Source: Archangium sp.
Lineage (GTDB): Bacteria; Myxococcota; Myxococcia; Myxococcales; Myxococcaceae
Length of the DNA stretch: 64,000 bases
Reading direction: 5' to 3'
Assembly (NCBI GenBank): GCA_022843845.1
Contig: JALHMW010000001.1
Location: 124,001-188,000, forward strand
The notes beneath the pieces are model-generated. The model saw only the letters and a list, made by a program, of their open reading frames with translations. It had not been told where the DNA came from and did no database searches. Positions 57,237-64,000 of this stretch are shown in pieces (positions within the stretch are counted from its first letter, which is position 1; every line of letters begins with the position of its first letter). The translations under genes were made by a program, and so were the position numbers.

Positions 57237-58406
57237 ATGGCAAACGCGCGCAGCCTGAAGGTGTTCTACGGGCTCTTCTTCATGTTCGTCGGCGTCACGC
57301 TGCCGTTCCTGCCGGTGTACTACGAGACCCTCGGCATCGCGCCGGCGCGCATCGGCCTGCTGCTCTCGGTCGGCCCCCTGTTTGCGCTCGTCGCGCCGCC
57401 GCTCTGGGGGCAGGTCGCCGACCGCTCGGGTCGCCCCGGCCTGGTCCTCTTCGCCCTCGCCGCCGGCAGCCTCGTCGGCTTCGGGTTCCTGCTGACCGCG
57501 TCGACCTTCGAGGCCGTGTTCGCGTGCCTCGCGCTGTTCTCGCTCTTCAACGCCGCCACCACGACCGTCGCAGACAGCCTCGCCATCGGGCACGTCGAGC
57601 AGCACGGCGGCTCGTTCGCGGGCATTCGCTCCATCGGCTCGGCAGGCTTCGTGGTCTCGACCCTCGCGTTCGGGTTCTTCATCGACGCCGTCGACCGCCG
57701 CGTCGTCATCGTCGCCCTTGCCCTCATCGCTACCTACACGGTGTGGACCGGGCTGACCCTCGCACGCCTTCCCGCCCATCGTCGCGCTGGCCCTCGCGCC
57801 GATCTCGCGGGCGCGGCTTCGCTGCTGTCGAACCCGCAAGTGCGGTGGCTCCTCGTCGCCAGCGCAGGCCACTGGATCGCGAGCGCGCCGTACCACGGCA
57901 GCCTCGGAATTCACTTCAAGGCGCTCGGGTTCGCGCCGTGGGTCCTGAGCCTCTCGGCGAGCGTCGCCGTCACCAGCGAGGTCATCGTGTTCTCGACCTG
58001 GTCGCGGTGGTCGCACCTCGTGAAACCGCGCACGCTGTTGCAGCTCGCCTTCGTGGTGAGCGCCGTGCGCTGGGCCGCCATGAGCCTCACCTCGTCGCCC
58101 GTCGTGCTCATCGCCCTCGCGGCGCTCCACGGCATCAGCTTCGGAGCCTTCTACGTCGCGAGCATCTCGTGGGTGGCCGAGCGCGCGCCGGGCTCGCTGC
58201 GCTCGACGGGCCAGTCGCTCTTCGTCGCCGCCACCTTCGGCATCGGAGGCCTCATCGGCTTCACGGGGTCAGGCCGGCTGTACGACGCGATCGGCGGCTC
58301 CAGACTGTTCTTGATCGCCGCCGTGGCCGAGGTGATTCCCTTCGCCGTCGCTGCCCTGCTCCTCGTCGATCGGCCGCGCCTCGCCGAGCCGACCGCCACC
58401 AGCTGA
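57237..58406 (+). CDS. MFS transporter (LacY/NUP-like)
   Basis: 12-TM-like ORF 'LKVFYGLFFMFVGVTLPFLPVYYETLGI...PPLWGQVADRSGRPG'. Confidence 0.88.
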   Translation: MANARSLKVFYGLFFMFVGVTLPFLPVYYETLGIAPARIGLLLSVGPLFALVAPPLWGQVADRSGRPGLVLFALAAGSLVGFGFLLTASTFEAVFACLALFSLFNAATTTVADSLAIGHVEQHGGSFAGIRSIGSAGFVVSTLAFGFFIDAVDRRVVIVALALIATYTVWTGLTLARLPAHRRAGPRADLAGAASLLSNPQVRWLLVASAGHWIASAPYHGSLGIHFKALGFAPWVLSLSASVAVTSEVIVFSTWSRWSHLVKPRTLLQLAFVVSAVRWAAMSLTSSPVVLIALAALHGISFGAFYVASISWVAERAPGSLRSTGQSLFVAATFGIGGLIGFTGSGRLYDAIGGSRLFLIAAVAEVIPFAVAALLLVDRPRLAEPTATS

Positions 58407-58482
58407 GATGCGACACGCGGGCCGAGCGAATACGCCCAGAGCCACCTCGTCCCTCGTGGCACGTGGTACCCTCGGAGCCGTC

Positions 58483-59517
58483 ATGCGCCTGATGTCCTTC
58501 CTCCTCGTGTTCGCCGTCGGTGCCCCCGCGTTTGCCCAGAAAGACGAGCTCTTCGGCTCGGGCAAGCCCGTCGTCTATCGAGAAGAGACGATGGACCGGC
58601 GCTTCGCCAAGTCGCGCGTCGCGAAGATGCTCAAAGAAGGCTCGCCGGAGCAGGGCTGCGTGCAGTTGATGGGCGCGCTCTTCATCGCCCTCGCCGAGAT
58701 TGGCCCCAACCTGCACAAGCGCGACGAGAACTTTCTGCTCGACCCGAACCTGGTGGCCGCGATTCAGAACCAGGTCACCACGCCAAGCTTCCCCGCGATG
58801 GCCTACCTGCTGTCGATGGTGCGCCGGGTGCTGATCGACAAGCGACTGCCCGACGAGTGGTTCGAGACCGCCAAGGCGATCAACACCGTGGTGAAGATCA
58901 TCGATCTCGGGAAGCTGAAGTGGATGAACGAAGGCATCACCTTCGTCGACTCGAGCGCCTTCACCATTCCGCTGCTGAAGAACCGGTACTTCACCGAGGT
59001 GGTGGGCGCGAACAGCGCCGTCACGACCGACGTGGCCGGCTCGTTCCGTGACGCGTACCTCGATCGCGACGTGGCCTGGGGCGGCGCGACGTTGCTCGAC
59101 GCCGGCTCGAACGCGCCGAAGAAGAAGAAGGGCAAGAAGTACAACCCGGTGGAGTTCGGAGAGCTGATCGCGGTGCTCGAGTGGCTCCCGCCCGATCCGC
59201 GGAAGTCGGAGATCGACTTCTACGGTGACGACTCGAAGAAGCCGCCCCCGCCCGTCCGCATCCTCGCGAAGCTCGCGCCCAAGCAGTACACCGACCTCGA
59301 GAAGGTCTTCCGTGGGCAGCGCATGCTGGTGCGCGGCCGCTTCTGGGAGATGAACCGCGACGTCACGCAGGTCGAGGTTCGCGACGCGATGCTCTTCGAA
59401 GATCGCGACTGGTACGGCGCCCTGCTGGCCGACCCGAACACGATCGCCACCTGCCCAGCGGCCATCAACGAGCTGACCGGCATCGGCCCGCAGCAGCCGG
59501 GTGGCTTCAAGCACTGA
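58483..59517 (+). CDS. Hypothetical exported protein
   Basis: Signal peptide 'MRLMSFLLVFAVGAPAFAQ'. Confidence 0.75.
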   Translation: MRLMSFLLVFAVGAPAFAQKDELFGSGKPVVYREETMDRRFAKSRVAKMLKEGSPEQGCVQLMGALFIALAEIGPNLHKRDENFLLDPNLVAAIQNQVTTPSFPAMAYLLSMVRRVLIDKRLPDEWFETAKAINTVVKIIDLGKLKWMNEGITFVDSSAFTIPLLKNRYFTEVVGANSAVTTDVAGSFRDAYLDRDVAWGGATLLDAGSNAPKKKKGKKYNPVEFGELIAVLEWLPPDPRKSEIDFYGDDSKKPPPPVRILAKLAPKQYTDLEKVFRGQRMLVRGRFWEMNRDVTQVEVRDAMLFEDRDWYGALLADPNTIATCPAAINELTGIGPQQPGGFKH

Positions 59518-59648
59518 GCCGTCGAGATTCCGTGAACACTGAGGGTCCGGCCAGACGCACGGGTCCTGTCAGTTTCCTCACGGTGCTCCGAAGTGCTCGG
59601 AACTCCTGATGGTTAGCGATGGCATGGGCAGTGCTCACTTGCCCGCTC

Positions 59649-60428
59649 ATGACCTCGCGCGTGTCACGCCCGCCGCCCGTCGCTGAGCCCCTCAAGCCTG
59701 CTGCGAAGCAGCCGTTCAAGACCCTGCTCGACGAAGCGCGCAAGGCCCCACGAGCGCCGCCCGGGTTGATGGCAAAGGCCGCTGCTGCGACCACCCCTGC
59801 GGCACGGGCCTCAGCGCAGGGCGTCCTCTCCTCCCAGCCCACCGCCAAAGCCGAGGCGCACACGCTGACGGTGGCGCGCAGCCGGGTCGAGGCCGAGGCC
59901 GATCGACTGGGCGTCGCGCGTGCCCACCACACCTCGACCGCTGACGCAGCCACCACCGCGCGAAACGCACTCAACGAAGGGGCTGAGCAGAAGACGTCGA
60001 GCCGCGTCGTCGACTTGATCGTCAAGGAGCTGGTCGCCGAGTTCGAGACCCGCCCCGGTGGCGCCGCAGCCTCGAAGGTGGGCAACCCCGTTCAGCCGAT
60101 CTCGTCGCTCAACGAGGTGCCCTTTCACGTCGGCGCAAACTCGGCGACGCCGGCTCAACGCGCCGCGCAGACGGCCCAGCTGCGCGCGAACCAGGCGGCG
60201 GCCCTCATCGAGCGCATCGACACCTTCGTGAAGTCGCAGCGGCCCGCGCTCGCGCTGACGCTGAACAACTCCCTGGGCGCGCGGGTGGAGATCGAAAAGC
60301 TGGGCCCCGGCCGCATCGCCCTGCGCCTCATCGGTCAGAACGGGCCGCCCAACGCCGACACGGTCAACCGCATTCGCGACGAGCTGACGGCGCGCGGGCT
60401 GAAGGTCGGCGCCCTCTCGGTGGCCTGA
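59649..60428 (+). CDS. Hypothetical protein, possibly secretion-system/hook-length-like C-terminus
   Basis: 'MTSRVSRPPPVAEPLKP...' Ala-rich N-term; 'LALTLNNSLGARVEIEKLGPGRIALRLIGQNGPPNADTVNRIRDELTARGLKV'. Confidence 0.65.
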   Translation: MTSRVSRPPPVAEPLKPAAKQPFKTLLDEARKAPRAPPGLMAKAAAATTPAARASAQGVLSSQPTAKAEAHTLTVARSRVEAEADRLGVARAHHTSTADAATTARNALNEGAEQKTSSRVVDLIVKELVAEFETRPGGAAASKVGNPVQPISSLNEVPFHVGANSATPAQRAAQTAQLRANQAAALIERIDTFVKSQRPALALTLNNSLGARVEIEKLGPGRIALRLIGQNGPPNADTVNRIRDELTARGLKVGALSVA

Positions 60429-60764
60429 CTACTTCTGGCCCGACAGGTCGAGCAGCGAGCGCTTGCCTTCCTTGTCCTTGAACTGCTCGGCCTCGGGCAG
60501 CGGCTCCTTCTTCTCGGAGATGACCGGCCACTTCGTCGACAGGTCTGCGTTGAGCGCCTTGTACTCGTTCCACTTCTCGGGAAGGTCGCTCTCCGGGAAG
60601 ATGGCCTTGGTCGGGCACACCGGCTCGCACGCGCCGCAGTCGATGCACTCGTCAGGGTGAATGACGAGGAAGTTGGGGCCCTCGTAGAAGCAGTTGACGG
60701 GGCACACCTCGACACAATCGGTGTACTTGCACTTGATGCAGGGCTCGGCGACGACGTAGGCCAC
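60429..60764 (-). CDS. fdxA: Ferredoxin, 7Fe-8S type
   Basis: '[52 protein letters not shown]'. Confidence 0.93.
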   Translation of the reverse strand: MAYVVAEPCIKCKYTDCVEVCPVNCFYEGPNFLVIHPDECIDCGACEPVCPTKAIFPESDLPEKWNEYKALNADLSTKWPVISEKKEPLPEAEQFKDKEGKRSLLDLSGQK

Positions 60765-61055
60765 GGCAGACTCCTTGGTTCGACAGGCGGTTTCGTCGAG
60801 TGGTTTACCGTCGCTCGGGGCCGATTTCACCCGAGAAAACCCCGCTCGCTCGCTGACCCTCGGCCCGGCTTGATCGGCGACCATGCCTGGCCGCGAGGAA
60901 CCAGTGGCCAGACGGCGGGGTGGGGCCTATCAGCACGACCGCAATTGCTTCATGACGCGGCCACAACGGGTAGTGTCCGCGCGCCTCACGACTGCCACTG
61001 ACCTTTCGAGGTCGCCGAAGAGCTCCGGCCGAGCGGAGCCCGACGAAGGAACCTG

Positions 61056-63668
61056 ATGCTCACGACGATCGTCGCCATGTTGACTGCCGCGAATGTGTTT
61101 TCGCCCACCATCGCTTTCGAGGCGAGACCGACGCCAGGCGCTGCGCCGACGCTGCAACTGGGGGTCCTCTCAGAGCCGCTGGCGGGCGACCTCGCCGTCG
61201 CCGCGAAGACCTGGGCCCTCACCAACCGGGTCAGGCTGGGGTTGCACCCGGCCTCGACGCTGACCTTCGACGTCGGCTTCGCGACGCGCTTCGGCGCCAG
61301 CCTTCACTACCTGCAGCGCATCGGTGACGTCGACGTGTACCAGGCGAAGCTCGTCATCACGGTCGACGAGAAGAGCCGGGTCGTCCAGGTGGCCTCCAGC
61401 GTCGTCGACGGCAGGCCCCTGCGCGCGGAGTTCGAGATGTCAGAGGCGGCCGCCCTGCACTTCGCCAGCAAGCAGGTGAGCTTCCCTGCCCTGCGCCACG
61501 ACGATCCGACGCGCCCCTATGGCGGTGCGAAGAAGGTGCTCTTCCCGGTGGGCGACGCGCTGCACGCAGGGTGGCTCGTGCACGTCGCCTCGTACGATCC
61601 CTCGAAGAACTTCTACGTCGGGCTCGACGCCGTGACGGGCGAGACGTTGTTCGTCCAGAACCGTGTGCACCGCGCCGAAGCCGATCTCAACGCGTACGCG
61701 ATCTCTCCGGGTGACCTCGACGGCGGCGTTGGCCGAACCCCGACCGAGGTGCGCTCCCTCGTGCGCGCTGGAGACGGCGGCTCGTTCATCGGTGACACCT
61801 GCGAGATCTTCCTGCCCGATGGCGGCTTCATCACCACCTCGAACGACGCGGGCGTGCTCTGCGGCGAGCAGCTGACGACCTACAACTGCTGCACGCGGGC
61901 GAACTGCGAGGCCGACGCTGGGCCGCGGCGCGTGGCGGGGCCGACCAACTTCATGGGCTTCATGCTGAACGTCGATCTGCCGGTGTGCGATCGCGTGAAC
62001 CAGGCGACCAACCAGCGCCCTGAAGGCGACTACCGCTATGCACCGGTCGATCCTCCGACCAACCGCACGACGGTCGACATCAACGACCCGGCGAACTCGG
62101 ACACGTTCGCTCACGTGCATGCCTTCTACCACGTCAACCGCGTCTACGACTGGGTGCGCGGGCTCTCGACGCGCGGAGCGACCCTCTTCCCCATGAACCA
62201 GCCGGCCATCGGGCCCTTCCGTATGCGTGACGAGCGCCGCATGCCTGCGCGCAAGCCTGCCGTATTGACCAACGTGATGATCCCGAACTTCCAGGACATC
62301 CAGGGCATCCCCCAGTGTCTGCCGCCGCCCATCGGCCAGGGCATGGGCGCGTGCGTCGTGGGCAGCTTCGGCCGCGTCGACAACGCCGCCTTCCTGCCGG
62401 TCGAGCAGTTCGCGCAGCTCCCCATTCCCGGCCTGTCGACCGGCGTCGACACGCTGATGATCTTCCAGGGCAACGCCGCGGACGCGGCCTACGACGCGAC
62501 CGTGCTGTGGCACGAGTTCGGTCACGGCGTCGTGTACGCGACCGCCGCGCTGACTTTCGAGGACATCGCCCTCGACGCGCGCTCGGCGAACAACGAAGGC
62601 GGCGCGCTGCACGAAGGGCTCAGCGACTACATCGCGGCAGCGTTCGGCAACACCCCAGACGTCGGCCCCTACTTCGGGCCCCGCGCCATCGGCGCTGCGG
62701 GGGTGATGGGCGTGCGCCAGGACAGCTACCTGCGCACGCTGTCGAACACCCTCGCCTGCCCCGACGTGCTCTGGGGACAGGTGCACAACGACAGCCAGCA
62801 CATCTCTGCGGCGCTGTGGGCTGGACGGCTCGCGAACCTCGGCACCGACAACGGCGCGACCTACGACGCGGCCTTCTACGCGATGCTCGTCTCGCTCGCG
62901 CCCAACGCCGACTTCGCGTCGGTGGCCCAGATCATGGCGGCACGGGTGTCGGGAGCGTTCAACGCAGGCGCCGGCGCGGCGCTCACGGCGACGTTCCAGG
63001 CCAAGGGCGTCATCGGCTGCTCGAAGGTGCTCGACGTGACGAACGCCGCCGGGCCACGTCCGGTCTTCGGAATCCCCGCGGCGTCGATGCTGCGGAACGC
63101 GACCGTGCCGGGCCCCCTCCAGTTCAAGCTGCGGGTGCCGATGGGCGCGCAGGGCATTCGTATTCGCGGCTCGCAGGGCGGTGGTGGCGGGTTCGGTGGT
63201 GGCGCGCCGCCTGCGGTGACGGTCCTCACGAAGGCTGGCGGCCCGATCGCCTTCACGAGGAACGGTGCGCAGCTGACCAACGACGCCGAGACGACGGCGA
63301 CGGTGATGGCGGCGGGCGGCAACATCGACAGCGTGGTGCCAGTGCGCGTGCCGTGTGGTGCGACGCAGGAGATCCACGTGGCGGTCGCGGCGCGGGGCGG
63401 CGGCACGACGATTCAGAGCCTCGACGTGACGGCTGAGCCGCTGGTGGGCTGCATGTTCCCGGTCGACGCCGGCATGCCGATGCCTGACGCGGGCATGATG
63501 GAAGAGCCCGACGCTGGCCCGGGCGTGACCGAGACGAAGATGCTGCCGCGCGCAGGCATCATCGCGCAACCGGCCGCGCAGACGGGCTGTGGCTGCTCGA
63601 GCTTCGATGGCTCCGCCGTTTTCGCCGCGCTCGCGCTCCTCGGCCTCGGTCGTCGGCGCCGCAGCTAA
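61056..63668 (+). CDS. M36-like (fungalysin-type) metallopeptidase with MYXO-CTERM-like tail
   Basis: Zinc motif 'LWHEFGHGVVY', 'NNEGGALHEGLSDYIAAAFGN'; C-term 'GCGCSSFDGSAVFAALALLGLGRRRRS'. Confidence 0.85.
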   Translation: MLTTIVAMLTAANVFSPTIAFEARPTPGAAPTLQLGVLSEPLAGDLAVAAKTWALTNRVRLGLHPASTLTFDVGFATRFGASLHYLQRIGDVDVYQAKLVITVDEKSRVVQVASSVVDGRPLRAEFEMSEAAALHFASKQVSFPALRHDDPTRPYGGAKKVLFPVGDALHAGWLVHVASYDPSKNFYVGLDAVTGETLFVQNRVHRAEADLNAYAISPGDLDGGVGRTPTEVRSLVRAGDGGSFIGDTCEIFLPDGGFITTSNDAGVLCGEQLTTYNCCTRANCEADAGPRRVAGPTNFMGFMLNVDLPVCDRVNQATNQRPEGDYRYAPVDPPTNRTTVDINDPANSDTFAHVHAFYHVNRVYDWVRGLSTRGATLFPMNQPAIGPFRMRDERRMPARKPAVLTNVMIPNFQDIQGIPQCLPPPIGQGMGACVVGSFGRVDNAAFLPVEQFAQLPIPGLSTGVDTLMIFQGNAADAAYDATVLWHEFGHGVVYATAALTFEDIALDARSANNEGGALHEGLSDYIAAAFGNTPDVGPYFGPRAIGAAGVMGVRQDSYLRTLSNTLACPDVLWGQVHNDSQHISAALWAGRLANLGTDNGATYDAAFYAMLVSLAPNADFASVAQIMAARVSGAFNAGAGAALTATFQAKGVIGCSKVLDVTNAAGPRPVFGIPAASMLRNATVPGPLQFKLRVPMGAQGIRIRGSQGGGGGFGGGAPPAVTVLTKAGGPIAFTRNGAQLTNDAETTATVMAAGGNIDSVVPVRVPCGATQEIHVAVAARGGGTTIQSLDVTAEPLVGCMFPVDAGMPMPDAGMMEEPDAGPGVTETKMLPRAGIIAQPAAQTGCGCSSFDGSAVFAALALLGLGRRRRS
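63585..63668 (+). other. MYXO-CTERM-type sorting tail (Cys-rich + TM + Arg cluster)
   Basis: GCGCSSFDGSAVFAALALLGLGRRRRS*. Confidence 0.75.
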
Positions 63669-63994
63669 TCGAACGTGCCGACGCCGCCATCCGAGGCGGC
63701 CGTCACGTTGCCTCCCTTCCCCGTGGAGGGAGGCGCGCCTGCATCGACGACGACCACCTCTCGGGCGGGCTTCTTGTCGTTGCGCAGACGCCTCACCGAA
63801 TCGATGGCCTCGAACGCCTTGATGGCGTCTTCGTCGGCGGGGCTGCGCATCTCCTGCTTGAGAGCGAGTGACTGGTGCTCGCTCACGAGATTCCACAGGC
63901 CCTTCTCCTCGGCGAAGACCCAGAGCACCCGGAACGGCGGGAGCACCTGCTGTTTCTTCCCGGCGCCGATCCGCAGCACGACGTTCGCGGCCAC
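63665..63994 (-). CDS. Hypothetical protein, probably truncated at window edge
   Basis: ORF reaches the window end; overlaps the upstream CDS stop by 4 bp. Confidence 0.5.
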   Translation of the reverse strand: MAANVVLRIGAGKKQQVLPPFRVLWVFAEEKGLWNLVSEHQSLALKQEMRSPADEDAIKAFEAIDSVRRLRNDKKPAREVVVVDAGAPPSTGKGGNVTAASDGGVGTFD

Positions 63995-64000
63995 CCAGCC

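Noticed and set aside
57207-58130. N-terminal extension of the GNAT ORF (463-aa reading)
   Set aside because: Composition is Arg/Glu-rich shadow of the MFS gene; the ATG at 57206 gives a standard GNAT protein.
61440-63896. 818-aa minus-strand ORF
   Set aside because: Antisense shadow of the M36-like protease.

Overview
High-GC (myxobacterial-type, inferred) chromosomal window. About 0-36 kb is a large surface-polysaccharide / O-antigen-like locus. It holds glycosyltransferases, at least seven SAM methyltransferases, a HAD-family protein, the complete dTDP-L-rhamnose set (rfbB-rfbD-rfbA-rfbC), an NAD-dependent epimerase, asnB, a dolichyl-phosphate-mannose-synthase-like GT2, and a run of large polytopic GT-C-like membrane proteins. 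About 36-64 kb is mostly housekeeping or accessory: a 1243-aa fused Fe-S/FAD oxidoreductase, an M23 peptidase, DUF985 cupin, PfkB kinase, recO, a RodZ-like HTH protein, a Tgl/PilF-like TPR protein, a DUF2760-Hsp70-Hsp70 module, a SUMF1-domain protein, a START protein, an MMPL/RND transporter, GNAT, MFS, ferredoxin and an M36-like metalloprotease with a MYXO-CTERM-like tail. Most interesting observations: (1) a shared C-terminal tail, PLR[WY]-x-[LA]-[AV]-D-x2-N..., on three otherwise unrelated ORFs of the polysaccharide locus; (2) two genes at 18-21 kb that look like in-frame internally deleted paralogs of intact genes at 25.9-28.5 kb, with an IS66 transposase fragment between the intact copies; (3) two paralogous Cys-rich lipoproteins, one with a (GGSA)n tract, and a decayed, frameshifted tail of a third copy between them; (4) a Tgl-like lipoprotein whose lipobox lies in the middle of a longer continuous ORF; (5) the DUF2760-Hsp70 module. 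All calls come from reading the supplied sequence and ORF translations; no database search was run.
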